A stretch of 64,000 nt of DNA from Mastigias papua (GCA_964019165.1 OZ025287.1:6860344-6924343); one strand, 5' to 3'; numbered from the stretch's first letter, positions 24,942 through 37,939 are shown. Notes: generated by a model from the sequence alone, not told the origin. Translations and numbers: made by a program.

Positions 24942-25845
24942 AAACGTCGGAAAGCGACCGAAAGGTGAACCGAAATATATAGCCAGGTGCGGATACACGT
25001 GATATTATGAATAATGTGTCCAGTTAGCCGTATGATTGGCCACTTGGCACCTATTCACCATTGTTTACTTGAAGAGTCAAAGTGAGAAAATGAACTCTTT
25101 TTGTTTATACAAGACTCGGTTTTAAGTCTTTATGTAAACTGATTCCAAAAAACTTAAATGAAAGGACGATATTGCTTGCCCTATAATCCGAAAATTATCT
25201 TCTGAATTTGTTTTGGCGCATTCTGGGTTTTTAATGAGATGTTGTCCTATGGCAGAATCACTTTTCAATTTAGAATTAGAGTTTTTACACATACGAGGTT
25301 GCTGTTCCTTTATTATAGTGTTTTTCGTCCTGATGCTCGTGGGTACATGTTGTTTTATTCTGTCTGCTAGTCTCTACGTAGTTTGCCCTATGTACCGAGC
25401 TTCAGATCGGCATGAAAATTCATAAACTACACAACTTTTCTGAATGGTAGGAACGCTATCTTTTATTAGCAGATGGTAGCATGACCTTAGTGTTGTAGAC
25501 CAGACGATGTTTCACAGCATAGAAACAGGATGTAATGGCTTTGTTAATTTGGTCTTCAAATTTTGATGAAACATTACCAATCCAGGTTAATTTTAGGTAA
25601 ACAGGGCGCTTCTCAGGACCACACGGTTTTTCCGCTGCAAATTTGGCAACTTTTTGCTAAGAAATAAGGACATCATCTGGATATCCATTATCAATAAGCA
25701 GTTGCTTTACTCTATCAAGCTCTGAGCCTAATATAATTTTGGAGCGCATCATTAGTTCCCTGTCAACTAAGCTTTTAATAAGGTTAATTTTTCTTGCTTT
25801 TGGGCTGAAAGCTGATATCCAGATGATGTCCTTATTCAGATTATT
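24899..25845 (-). mobile_element. Penelope-like element: RT C-terminus, GIY-YIG region, 3' end with hammerhead ribozyme
   Basis: The minus strand from 25845 shows, in broken frames, the end of the reverse transcriptase (KINLIKSLVDRELMMRSKII, then LGSELDRVKQLLIDNGYPDD) and a linker (CGPEKRPVYLKLTWIGNVSS, then KFEDQINKAITSCFYAVKHR). A decayed GIY-YIG region follows at about 25290-25080, aligning with the 9.5 kb copy. The order RT, linker, GIY-YIG is diagnostic of Penelope-like elements. The 3' noncoding part ends at the hammerhead motif (24899-24941). The RT catalytic part is missing and frames are lost. Just upstream (25845-26165) an inverted copy of its own 3' end is attached. Confidence 0.85.
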
Positions 25846-26165
25846 CAGACGATAATTTTCGGATCATATGGCAAGAAAGATCGTCCTTTCATTTAAGTTT
25901 TTTGGAATCAGTTTACATAAAGACTCAAAACCGAGTCTTGTATAAACAAAAAGAGTTCATTTTCTCACTTGGATTCTTCAAGTAAACAATGGTGAATATG
26001 TGCCAAGTGGCCAATCATACCGCTAACTGGAAACATTATTCATAATATCACGTGTACCCGCACCTGGCTATATATTTCGGTTCACATTTCGGTCGCTATC
26101 CAACGTTTCAACTCTGACGAGTGTCGGACGAAAAAAGGCTTTTCAGTATGTCTAAAACATGGTAC
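25845..26165 (+). mobile_element. Inverted copy of the Penelope-like 3' end
   Basis: This plus-strand block is the reverse complement, with scattered differences, of 24885-25205. It covers the GIY-YIG end, the noncoding tail and the hammerhead. Joined to the minus-strand element at 24899-25845 it makes a structure with arms of about 320 bp around an interior of about 640 bp. Inverted attachment of a partial copy is a known structural feature of Penelope-like insertions. Confidence 0.8.
26111..26147 (+). ncRNA. Type I hammerhead ribozyme motif (plus strand)
   Basis: ACT (26111-26113) pairs with AGT (26145-26147) as stem I. CTGACGA is 26114-26120, stem-loop II GTGTCGGAC is 26121-26129, and GAA is 26130-26132. 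AAAA (26133-26136) pairs with TTTT (26140-26143) around a GGC loop as stem III, followed by the cleavage-site C at 26144. Stem I is shorter than in the minus-strand copy because of substitutions, so activity may be reduced. Confidence 0.85.
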
Positions 26166-28938
26166 CGCTTTTCCGTACTGTAGTGAAGTTCTGTAGTACC
26201 AGCAGACTTTTATCAATAAAATTGTCGAAACTCATATCATTCTTCATTGAAATTGAATATGATCACGTACATGCAATCGTAAATGGAAAAAGCTATCAGA
26301 AGTTGATTTGAGTGTGCCTGCGCAATTCATTTGCTACACCTCGTATAAAAATATGCAGAAGTTCTTCATGCTGAACTGTTGAAGCGGAAAAAGCAGCTAT
26401 CGTTGTTGTCATTCAGGCACGCCGGACCCGTGGGGCTGTGGAGCTACAGCCTCCCTACGTTTCTGATGTCACGTTTTAAGCATTCGATCCAAATAGAAAG
26501 TAGATCTCCTTTTTCCATGCTAAAGTTCACTCACCTTTAAAAGTACCAGTGACTGAGTCATCAGGACCTATTGGAGGCAGATGATCCAAGTTTTTTCAAA
26601 ACTTAATGCTGTAAACTGGTCTAAAAGTCTCATAAACGTGTAAAGTCACGGAAGGGTTCTGCGTTCTTGGTCACCTAGAACTTAACATGATCTCGTTGCT
26701 CTGAAAAAGTATGTCTCTATCATTTTACCTGATCTGGCAACAATCTTTATAGAGTAGCAATGAAGTCTATTCATTTTTCTCACCAACATTTCAATGATTT
26801 TATCTGCCGCTTTCTACCAAGACAGGATGCACATTTATATAAAACCAGGGCGTTTCGTATAGAAGTATAGGGAGTGGATTGCAAAATTTTTCAGGGGCTT
26901 CTCCCCTGTCCCCCTACTATCTTCCATCTACCACCATTGTTACATACTCCCATATGGAGTTGCAATTCATCCCTAGCCCCCCACTCAAAAACATGCTCCG
27001 GTGTCTTGATCAGTCATTAGTTGTCGAAGACTTCAATGACAGAAAACATGTGCAATTTGTGTAAAATATTTTCTGTTTCTAGTTTGGGTAATTTTCCAAT
27101 AAACACCGCTTTTAAGCGTGAGGCATTCAATAGAGGGTGGCGTTCATTCCAGTGAGACGTTCTTTACAAATGCTTGGCTAGAAGTGTAGCGTTGTTTAGA
27201 TGGCGGCGCTTATCAGAGGGCGTTGTTCTTTAGAGGAAATACGGTAAGCGTACGGTCAGTGATATGCTTAGTCGATGTTTTGGAGGGGTTCGGTAAAATG
27301 TGCCTAAATGTTTATTTTTGACCAAATGTGTCTTACAGAATACAAGGAACAACGATGATAGTTGCGAGAGACAGCAAGTTATTTGCAATATCAAAAAATA
27401 GAGCTTACTATGACCAACCATGACTAACCATAGCCATAACCATTGCCGCATGTTATTAAGATCCCGTTATTGTAATTTTCTATTCAATCGATGTTTTTTG
27501 GCATGATGTCCTCTCCATTAAAACCAACCTACAGAGGACTATGTCTTAATGAAGATTGTCCCAACTTTAAGAATCTGTCAACACAATGTATAGTGCATTT
27601 CAAAGATCAACGCAACACAGATACGAGAAAGTAGCAAAAACAATAAGACCGGTTAAATTGGGGGTGGGAGGAGCTTCATACCCTTTCCGTAAAAATTCTG
27701 TAATAAACTTTGCCTTTCATCAAAATCTTTTGCACTTTTTAGCAAATCCCATGAATGTTTGTGAATTCTTCTAGCTCCTCGGTATACTAAAACTTATCCG
27801 AAGCTTTACCAAAGTTATATACCCATATAGCAATAATTGCTATCTCTATACATTCCTAGCAGCAACAGCAAAACTCCAAGATATTCTTCAATATCAGCCA
27901 ACAATGGAGAGTTATTGAAGTTCTCTTGCCTATTGGCAGAAGTAGTATCTAAATTCGTACATTTGGCAAGCTACATTTAAGGATAAAAAGTATACTAATT
28001 TCAAAGAACTTTAGTGACCTAAGATATCTTTACATATTTGCTTTCTTAGAAATCGTTGGATTAAATTTTGTTTGAAAATGAAGCGCGGTTTTACATTTGC
28101 CACTTCAGTATGCAGAATTTTTCATATCTTGATTCGAATAATTCTAACGGTGTTGCTTGCGAGATATCTCGCTGTAATATGTGGCAATCTCGGGTTTTCT
28201 ATTCATAGAACTTCTGGTTTAAGACCTCTGGAGAAAACTAGAATTTTGATCCTGTGTTGCCTTGAATATTTCTGCCGCTATTGACGACTGTTTGCTCTTG
28301 ATTTTAGATGTTAAATTATAATTTTTTAAATGGCCTTCAAGACTCCAAACTTCTATCCTGGCTGCTGTTTTTGAGGCCCTCTGGATCAACCTATACTTTA
28401 GCATGGTTTTGGTCACACTTTGTGGCCGTGGGAAACTAGCCAGTGGTCTTAGAAATTTCAAGTATGATGCAACTTTTGATAATGCTGAAGGTCTGAATTT
28501 TTTATTGGCTATGATTGCTTACGATAGCCTTTAATAATACTTCATGGTAGGACAGAAATAACCTTTACCTCTATTTAACGTAATGCCAAGGAACAGACCG
28601 TGGTCACCAAAACACGGCTGCATGGATTGCCAAAAGTTACTCTTAACATATTGGGAAAATTTTCTTTAAAATCGGTATGATATTAACTTTATAGCAGTGA
28701 TCCTAGTCTCTTAATGATACTACTGACAGATCTGCATGAATACCACAAAGTTGTATAATCTGTGAAGTTTACAGCATCAAGCTAATTGACCAGAGATAAC
28801 GTATATTTTATGTCCATGTATACGCTCACCATGAAGATTTTTCGTACGCCAGCAGTTAGGCATGGATAGTAGTACTAAATCATTTACATCAGCTAGGCAC
28901 GAGCTATTTTTTGTAAACTATTCCAATGTTGTAACAAG
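26166..28938. other. Repeat-rich intergenic region without a recognised gene
   Basis: No host exon was recognised. A short C/G-rich DNA-transposon-like stretch lies near 26878-26990, and GGCGGCG/TTCATT repeat units like those at 24.65 kb lie at about 27115-27240. Open frames here are short and without domain similarity. Confidence 0.35.
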
Positions 28939-28940
28939 TA

Positions 28941-30379
28941 GGGTAATTCGGGGCAAAATGAGACGCTTAAGCAAATATTCTACTCTTGCTATGCCAGGAA
29001 TACGTGAATAAAAGAGGACAACATTCATATACTTACTTAAACATATGAACTATTCAACAGCAAGAGCAATTTTCCCTAGCTTTTCATAATTTGAAAATTT
29101 CAAACTTTTCTACAACAGGTATATCCACATATGGGGCATAATGAGACACTTTATCTTCTATGTTTATAACTCTTACAGACATACATCTACTAGTTATGCT
29201 TTAAATGCTAAGAGACGGAGGCAAGAGACATTTCTGTCAATAGTTTTTAGCAATATATTACTAGTTGAAATGTCTGAAATAAGTACACTTACATTCGAAC
29301 TAATTTTAATGAAATTTATGAAATTCTTCTAAAAAGTATGTAATGGCGAAAGATCAACGATTTGCGTGGTTATGCAAATTAGATACAAATTACAACAGCA
29401 AATCAGAAAGAACAGGAAGTCGAAATACGGCCAATGAAAAAATTATAATTTGAAGATTCGAAAAGTTAAACATTGTTGTGAAAACTCTTTTGTTAAAACA
29501 GATCTTTAATCAATGTTTTGATGGGTAGCAACGCATTTTTTGACAGCTTCGAATGTCAAATCTAATGCTCTGCTATCTGAAGAAGTTTCGAGTTAACTCT
29601 GCTCTGTGAACAGATTCATTATCCTGTTGACAAACGAAAGTTTTTCTTGATTGCTATGGATATTGCGAATACTTTAAGAATGATTTTCTTGAAGCAAGGA
29701 AATCATCCTCAATAACATGTTCAATTCAATCTTCATGTTATTGAGTCGTTTCTAAGGCCAAAACGACAATCATTAGAGAATACCCACTGAAGAAGGATCT
29801 GACAGTTTTCTGCTGAAATAAAAGTTTTTGCTTTTTATATTCTTTGATATGTGCGGACCATCTGAAATCAAAGTCACTTCAACATATACCTTAATCCATT
29901 TTAAGAAATACTAGTATATACTATGATTCCTAGTGGTAGAATAGGATGGACTTAGGCCATCGTCGCATTTTGCCCCAGTTTGATAACAGAAGAAAGAAAG
30001 AAACTAAGCATAAAATTGTACATTCCATCATGCTATGGTATTGCGAGTAATATACAGTTGTGCTTAATTAAATAATATAGGGGGTTGTATCTCAGTCACC
30101 TTGAATCATTGGTGCAAAAATTTCAAAAAGTTTTCAAGATATTTTCCTTAGCCTTGGCAAAATTGCCGTTTTAATCATCGATGAATCGGTAAAAAATTCA
30201 TTTTTCTCACCTCAGCTTTTCGTTACCACAGAAACAACGGTTGAAAAGCTGAAAGAGGGAGTTCGATTTTTATATCATAGATTGAGCTGATTTGTTTCTG
30301 CACCGGACAAACCGAAAATTCATTATGAAAGAAGAAATGTCGCATTTTGCCCCGTGTCTCATTTTGCCCCGAATTACCC
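28941..30379. mobile_element. 1.4 kb DNA transposon with perfect 24 bp terminal inverted repeats, TA flanks
   Basis: The left end 28941-28964 and right end 30356-30379 are perfect inverted repeats beginning GGGTAATTCGGGGCAAAA. TA flanks both sides (28939-28940 and 30380-30381), as in Tc1/mariner/pogo insertions. The similarity extends about three bases past the TA, so the exact boundary is uncertain. Variants of GGGGCAAAATG recur inside near each end (about 29133, 29966 and 30343), like subterminal transposase-binding sites. No intact transposase is present. Confidence 0.75.
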
Positions 30380-30534
30380 TACTTCTTGTTGTAAGGCTGT
30401 CTATAAACGTTTTGCTTACCATAGTGTGCGGGAAAGCCCAAATTCCTAACAATCTCATTCTTGCTTGAAGTTTCTTGTCCCACCATAGCATGAATACTTG
30501 TGCTAGAATCCCTGTAAGGCCAAGCTCTAGATTA

Positions 30535-32558
30535 TTTTATTATTATTTATTACACCATTCTTGAAAATTGGCCTTTACAGGTAGTTCTAATTAATTAAAG
30601 AGCTAATTAAGACCAACTATTTACAGCAAAAGGAATACATTACATTACATAATAATTAACAAAAACAATACCCTATTTACATAGCATGATCATGGAAAAG
30701 ATAATATAATTAATAACCGTTAATTACAAATTTTGTAATGGTATTTCTTTCCATACCATGTTTTTATAGATTTCTTGAAGGAACAAACATAGGTGGCAAT
30801 TTTTATATCATTTGACAGAGAATTCCATAAGATGCTGCCTAGAAAAGACAGACTTTCGTTGTCATAAGTAGTTGTTTCTGCCTGAGATAACAATAACATG
30901 TTCTTTGACCTTAGATTACAGTCATTTTTCTTTTCTTGAAACATGTCCCACAAAAATGAAGGGTTTTGTTGCGTTAGACTGCCATAAACCTCGACCATTA
31001 ACTTTTGCAAGTTTTTTTTTATGAATAGTACAGTGATTTGATTTCAGTAGCAACTCCTCAAACGATGATGTAAAATAGTTGAAAAGAATGCGAAGCGCTC
31101 TCATATGGGTGCGATTTGCATCATTATTGACAACTTTTCCACAAAGTATCCATATCAGTGAACAGTACCTGAACTGAGACATTACGAATGAGTTGTACAG
31201 TAACAATAATTGTTTCTGATTTAAATAATCTGAGATTCTAGAGAAAGCAGTTATTTCATCGTTTACTTTTTGACATAAATTTTCCACATGTTGGTCAAAT
31301 TTCAATTTCAAGTCTGTGGTAACCCCAAATAACTTGTCATTGTTAACAACGTTAATGGATGCCCCATCAATATCGAAACTTGTGCTATCATTTGCTTTCA
31401 ACTCAATTAGCATAACTTGAAAGTTTGATGGATTTGTGTCCATTGGATTGTTTTTGAACCAAGATATAGCTTCAGACGTTTATCTTCCTCAAGGTTTGAG
31501 GCCACACTTTCAGCATAGTCACCTCAAGAATATCTGGTATTGCCATCAGCAAAATTGCACACCTCTGACTATTCTATACTGTAGATAAAGTCGTTGAGGA
31601 AAATTTCGAACAAGAGGGGTCCCAGTACAGAGCCCTGGGGGACACCAGATGTTGTTTTTACCCAACCGCTATATGTTGAGCCAACCTTTACCCTCTGTTT
31701 TCTATTTGAGAGGTACTTTGCTATTAATCTGACATCTTGTAGACCAAAACCATATGATTTTTAACTCGGCAATTAGAAGACCGTGTGGCATGTAATCGGA
31801 TGCCTTTGATAAGTCCATCAAAATCACACATGCAAGCTCCTTTTTTTATCTAATGTCTTACGAATCATTTCAATGAGACGAATCAGGGCATGCTATGCAT
31901 TGTGTCCTTTTCTAAACGCACACAACAAATTTGATATTCTAGTGGTCATAAAAGAATTGATCTGTTTAGTCATCAACCGCTCGAAGACTTCGGACACTGC
32001 TGTCGCTACGCTAATTGGTCTATAATGTTCTTTACATGTGAATTCGGAACTTTTATATACCGATGATTGGTCGACGAACTTGAGAGGGTCGGTAATTCAT
32101 TAATAAGTTGCATTTTATTGAAATAATTAGTTCTTTCTATCTGACATATATCTGATATTAATTTTAGGATGTAAACTGAAATACATCTACTAGTTTTCTT
32201 GGAATTGTCTAGCTTATCAATTTCATTCCAGGCATCATTAGGGCTAACAGGATAAAACTCAAACGTCTCGTCGTTTGCAACATTATTTCTAACTAACACT
32301 ACATTTAGATGGTTGTCATATTTTCTGATGGCATTCAAAACGCGGTCCTTCAAAGGAACATAAGATAGAGGGATAACTGGTAACCCATGGGTAGCGTAGT
32401 AACGATACTGATGAAGTACTCAATAAAACATTCTGCTATTTGTTTGTCACAAGTGATTCTAGAACCATTTTCAACAAGAATGATCTTCCCCTCGGTGTTA
32501 GATGATATGTATAGGTCCTCCTTTCTTTTGCAGCTGTGTTTCATTGTTAAATATTTAC
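30535..32558 (-). mobile_element. CR1-like LINE, ORF2 3' half (decayed)
   Basis: Minus-strand frames in order read HSCKRKEDLYISSN and ITCDKQIAECFIEYF (32562-32350), NDAWNEIDKLDNSKKTSRCI (about 32260), GVPQGSVLGPLLFEIFLNDF (about 31640), NDKLFGVTTDLKLKFDQHVE and LLYNSFVMSQFRYCSLIWIL (31443-30922), then SILWNSLSNDIKIATY (about 30830) and the stop at 30720. This is the CR1/L2-type order of reverse transcriptase then C-terminal tail. Several frameshifts and stops make it inactive. The 3' end is an AT-rich TAA-repeat tail near 30540. Its 5' end abuts the foldback element at 32559. Confidence 0.85.
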
Positions 32559-32778
32559 ACATGGCTCTCCAAAACTATTGTCAAAGCGATTTTAAGAGCT
32601 TCTTTCAACATTTTACATTTTACCACCAACCAACAAAGGGAGTGGAATGGAAGACAAAAAGAAGAGACTTGCACCATCCATGGAAAAGTCCTGACGGGAT
32701 GCCTTGTGACAACAATAAACGTAAAATGTTGAAAGAAGCACTGAAATTCGCTTTGACAATAGTTACGGAGAACCATGT
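32559..32778. mobile_element. 220 bp foldback/MITE element with ~60 bp inverted repeats
   Basis: The ends ACATGGCTCTCC (left) and ACATGGTTCTCC (reverse-complemented right) start inverted repeats of about 60 bp that share ACTATTGTCAAAGCGA and TTCTTTCAACATTTTAC, with a few mismatches. The interior of about 100 bp is unrelated to its surroundings. No clear target duplication is seen. It lies at the junction between the CR1-like LINE and the RTE remnant. Confidence 0.8.
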
Positions 32779-32789
32779 ATATATATTTT

Positions 32790-35412
32790 TATAGCTTGGC
32801 TCCAACATCACCCAAGGAGATTATAGAAATGCAAGAGCTAAGGAAGCAACATGAAGAATAGAATTGATTATGCCATTATCAGTATGAGACATAGAATTAC
32901 TGTTTGACAAGTTAACTGCTACCCCTGAGCAGATTGTGGTAGTGACCATTCCCTTCTAACTTTCTGAAAGAAAAGTGAAGTGGCAAAAACTGAACAAGAG
33001 CAAAATAACATTAAGATATTATTTTAAGCTATTAGCTAGTAATAACTTGATTCAAGAGAACTACAATTGAAAGTAAAAAATAGGATCTATTGTTTTTACA
33101 AGAATTAGATGATTTAAATGCTTATTGGCAAAAAGTTAGAGATATAGTAGCAGATTCAACCGAAAAAATATTTCTTAGAAGAGAACAGACTATTAAAATT
33201 GATGTGAGACACTCAAGACAGTGATAGGCTCTTCTCGATTCAGAACATAACATAACACACAACACACTAACACTAACTTCAAGAAGCAAATATAAAGAGG
33301 TATAAATCCTAACAAAACAATTATCGCAGCATGATCCGTCAGTCACTGTAATATGAGTCATATTCCAACACAGACAGCAAATAGACAGGGATGACAGCGG
33401 AGATTTTGGATCTCATGGTTGATAGAAGAATTGCTAAACAATGCCAAGAAAAAGATAAATTGATAAGGAAGAAATGTATTCAAACAAAAGAAGAATGGTT
33501 TAATGAAAGATGTGAAGAGATAGAGTTGCTATCAAAGAAAAGCCGACAGTTAATGTATGAAAAAGTAAAGAATTTATAAAAGCCTGGAAAATATAGTTCA
33601 AATGGATGTATTAAAGGAAAAGATTGTAGTATTATCATAGTGCAAGAGAAATATTTGTTAGATGGGAAGAGTACATAAAGAGTTATGTGATGTTGTGGAT
33701 AAGCTGCACAATTGAAAATTTAAGAAATTTTGGAAGGACCATCAATATTACAAAGAGAAATCAAACATGCTATTAAAAAAATGAAACGAGGAAGAGCTAC
33801 AGGGCCTGATGAAATGGCTGTTGAAATGATCATTGCACTTGAGGAGTTTGGTACAGAATAATCAATAAAGTTTACAAAGAAAGTTTATTATGCAAGGAAT
33901 TTCACTGTTGAGTTGTCAAAGTCAATATTCATTGTACTACCAAAAGTTAATGAAGCAACAGAATGTTACTTACATCGCACAGTTAGCTTAATAAGTCAAG
34001 TAACACAAAGTAGACTTAGGGGTTTTTTGTTGAAAGCAAGGGACAGAGTTAGACAGGAGATATCAGATCACCAATATGGCTTTGTAGAAGATAGTGGGAC
34101 TCGGAATGTTATATATGTAATGAGATTAATGGCTGCAAGGGCAATTGACATGCAAAGATATTTATACGCTTGTTTCATTGATTACAAGAAGCGTTTAATA
34201 GCGTAAAGCATAAACATTTGAAGGTAATGCTAAACGATATAAATGCGGAAAGCAAGGTCCTATGTTTGATACAAGATTTACATTGGCGACAACCAGCAGC
34301 AATTAAGGTTGATAGAGATTTAAGTAGGTACATCGAGATCAAACGAGGTGTCAGGCAAGAATGTGGGATATCTCCAGATCTATTTCTCTTATACGGTGAA
34401 ATTATTATGCGGGAGTAAAAGACATTTATTGTATCATGGTAAATGGGGAAAATATCAATAATGTTCAATATGCGGTTGAAACCTCACTTATAGCTGACTC
34501 GAAGAGTAAACTGCAACAGATTGTTGATTGAATTGTGAGCAAAAGCAACAAGTTTGGAAAATCGTTGAGTGTAATGAAAACGCTTTGTATGGTGTTGTCG
34601 AAAAAGCCACTTTACTCTACATATTGTCATAGTTGCTACAAACATGCACTCCCCTTCCCCCTAGAACAATGTTGGTTCGCTTGTGGGACACTTGCACTTG
34701 GCGTGCAAGTGAAATTTTCCCATTATCGCAGGTACTTCTCCAGAAAACCAACATTATTTCAGGGGAGAGGGGGATGAAAGTTCGTTGCAGAATACAAAAA
34801 GTGCGAAGTGTCCCAGGACTTTTGGCGAGTATTGTAGCTACTTAGGTAGTATTTTGACAAACAGTAGCACGGAAAACAGAAACAAAATATAGGAATGGTA
34901 TATAAACCTTTAGGGACCAAGCAAATATTTTAGCAAACAGAAAGATTAAATTAAAGACAAGAAAAATAATACTTAAGTCTTATGTGTGGTCAGTTCTTTT
35001 GTGGGATTGTGAAGCTTGGAATATTAGCAAGGGTTTGGAGGAGAAATTAGCATCTTTAGAATTGTGGCTTTACAGGGGTATGCTAAAAGTATCATAGATC
35101 AATAAGTTAAGAAATGAGGTAGTACTAGACAAGTGGACGCATGCAGAAGTCTGAATAAAATGGTCACAAGGAGTCATATCTCATTCTTAGGTCAAATCTG
35201 CAAAAATTACTTTTAGATTACTAAGTGACTGCGGGAAAGTTTGATGGAAAGAGAGATCGTGGCAACCTGAAATAAGGTTATGTTGCTAGCATGGAAAGCA
35301 AATTGAGACTTTCATGGGTAGATAATGTGTTAATACACAGTACAAAAGACAGATAACTTTGGGGCTCATGATTGTAAATGTTTTTAGACATAACACATAG
35401 ATAGATAGATCA
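32790..35412 (+). pseudogene. RTE-clade LINE remnant (endonuclease end to ORF2 C-terminus)
   Basis: Translation shows the end of an apurinic-type endonuclease (NRIDYAIIS, then ADCGSDHSLL near 32920). A basic linker follows (EEWFNERCEEIELLSKKSRQ, 33391-33579). RT blocks come next: MKRGRATGPDEMAVEMI, DHQYGFVEDSGTRNVIYVMR, AACFIDYKK-type residues at about 34180, and EIKRGVRQECGISPDLF at about 34350. Frameshifts and stops are frequent. It resembles RTE elements and ends in a short ATAG repeat (about 35398-35412), as RTE elements do. A small MITE interrupts it at 34649-34774. Confidence 0.85.
34649..34774. mobile_element. MITE-like element nested in RTE, copy 2 of the C/G-ended family
   Basis: The left end is CTCCCCTTCCCCCTAGAACA then ATGTTGGTT. 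The right end, reverse-complemented, is ATCCCCCTCTCCCCTGAAAT then AATGTTGGTT. These form an imperfect inverted repeat of about 30 bp. It interrupts RTE coding sequence after the KTLCMVLSKK stretch. Its ends resemble 7055-7188. Confidence 0.55.
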
Positions 35413-37384
35413 GGGCAACTGCTAAAGTCAACTTTATATAATGACTGATTACAAAGAATATTACAAGCTTAATTTCTAGTAACACATTTGATGCAACAGA
35501 ATAACTAACATACAATGAGGCTAAAAGGACAATGGCATGGTAGCATATACATAACAAACAACCGCGTACTTATAGACAGCACGTCACGGACCACCAATAT
35601 GTTAACAGCAGCAGAAATTTTTACGTAAATTTTTGAGCACTTTGTAAATTCTAACCCACCCCGGTACCCAAAGTTTAAATGACTGATCCCTTACGTCATA
35701 GAATGAAAAGTACCAAAATATCCATCAGGCTGTGACGTCACTCCGACCTCTTTTTCGCAACAGCTGAGTATTTTTCAACGATGTCAACGATATAGAAGCG
35801 CCGAAGTCATTGATATTTTTCTGAGTCAACAAATTATCAAAAAATAGCGTGATTGAAAGCATTACGCCCCATGGGGGGGGGCTGACATTTTTGGAATATT
35901 ACCACTAAAGTCTTTCTATGGACACAAATCAAAATCACGTGTTCTAATTTGCGAACCTGGGTTGTTTAAGATACCGTGTCTATGATTAGAGACTTCTATG
36001 CAATACTAGTTAAAACTGCATAATCAGGCAACTTGGTCAACGTTGCAAACAGTTGCTGAGAACAAACACCTTTACATCAATATCGCAACTAGAGTAGTTG
36101 ACTGTCATTCTCTGATTTCTCTGAAGTTCTCTAAACTAAACTACGTATCAAATGTTGAACTGAAAGATTTACGAAAACCGTAAGAGGTTTCAACATATCT
36201 AAATAAGCAAGATTTACACTGAGAAGGAAATTAATTTAGATATAGACAGAAATAACAAATAGCCTACGGTTAGGAATTAATGCTGGCAAAGTAGCGAAAA
36301 GTTCTAGTGGGAAACCGAGCTAACAATACATTAGGAAAGTTACAATGTCTCCTGGGGAAATAGTATATTCTTTTAATTTATTAAATTCTGTCACCAACCA
36401 GCATTAATTCCATTGCATGAACTACTCTAAAAATGGAAGTGATGACACTAGTCTAAACAACTTAAAATAAAATACACATCGATTGCTAAAATACACTATC
36501 ATAAAATATTGCAATAACGAATGGAAACAAATAGAGTTTATACTCCCAACGAATCTTATATGTAAAATTATTCGGGAGAAGAAGACAATGGAGGGCAAAT
36601 ATGAGATATATACATCAGTAAAACTTAAGAGGGGAACAAGCTTTGTACAATAACAATGACCATGAAAACTACCGTAAGAAGAACTTAAACCCGCAATTTT
36701 TCAAGGAACTGAACATCGACATAAAAACATAGTCATGATTAAAGGAAAATTTGGATCTTAAGTTCCTTAATGGTCGCTTAGTTTTTCATATCATTACTAG
36801 TAGCTATGTATACAGTAGTCATTGCTACTCTGTGCAAAAAAGAAGTCGTTGCAGGGTTCTTATCTGCAAATGGTATATCACCTGGTTTTCTCACTTCAAA
36901 TATGACTTTGCAAATAGGGAAGTGTTTGTTGCTGTAACAAAATAATATTCTTGTAATTGGTTATGCTCATACTTCTATAGAACTGAAGTGGCTTAATAAA
37001 TTGTCAAGTTCAGTTGCTCATAAATGAGCTACCTATAAAAATCGTACATTTATCGTTTTGTGCATGTAACAGGTAAGATACACTCTTAATACAATATACC
37101 AAAGAAATCAGGCTTGCTATGCAAACTTGCCCCAATTCACTAACAACATAAGGACTTTCTTCATTGACAGTGTCGTCACGATTACTTAGGTCCAAATACT
37201 TCACTGAGTATCAAGTAAAACGACCAAGCACAGCTCAAAGTTGACTAAAATGTCATTTACAGCATATGAAGTGGGAGGATTCTCAGAGAATCATTATTCT
37301 AAATTAAATCTCTGAATCATTTACGCAAACGAAGCAGATTCACCATAAGAAAAATGACTTGTCAAATAATCTCGGCTAAAATTT
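35413..37384. other. Intergenic, no gene recognised
   Basis: This AT-rich DNA has no supported exon or defined repeat boundary. A short G run occurs near 35873. Confidence 0.35.
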
Positions 37385-37600
37385 AAACCATGGGTGTCCA
37401 AACTACAACCCAGGGGCTAAATATGGCTCATTATCTAGGCTTCAACGGCAAACACAAAAGGGTTTATTGTACATTTCAGCTTATATGCTTAATTGTTTAA
37501 CTTTAGTGATGCAAATTGTATGTGTAGTATGTGGCCTAGCTTCTCCTTGATTTCTCTGTGTTTGGCCCTCACTGGGAAAACTTTCGACATGCCTCATCTA
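37385..37600. mobile_element. Possible hAT-like DNA transposon remnant
   Basis: The left part (GGTGTCCAAACTACAACCCA, then GGGGCTAAATATGGCTC) and right part (GTTTGGCCCTCACTGGGAAA) resemble the inward-facing ends of Charlie/hAT-type short elements. No clean target duplication was found. Confidence 0.3.
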
Positions 37601-37939
37601 GACTTTCCGTTCTAACTGACAAGGCTCTGATTATGGAAATGTTCGGTCATATTCACTAAACCTGCCAAGTGTTTCAGATTGTCTAAAATTCGACAAACTA
37701 CCAGCAACAAACAGTGTAAACTATTGAGATTTGCAGCAAACTTCAGGATGGCATTGGTCATCCAACTGATATTTAAGATGCAAAAACCTTAAACAGTTAC
37801 AACAGAATATGAGGACAGCGCACCATATAATACCAATATTTACAAGGCATAAAACACTAAGACTCCAACTGTTGAAAGTCAATATGCTATGCGTCGAGAG
37901 TACATTGGAACAATCATCACAGCCTAAGGCCTTCAAACA

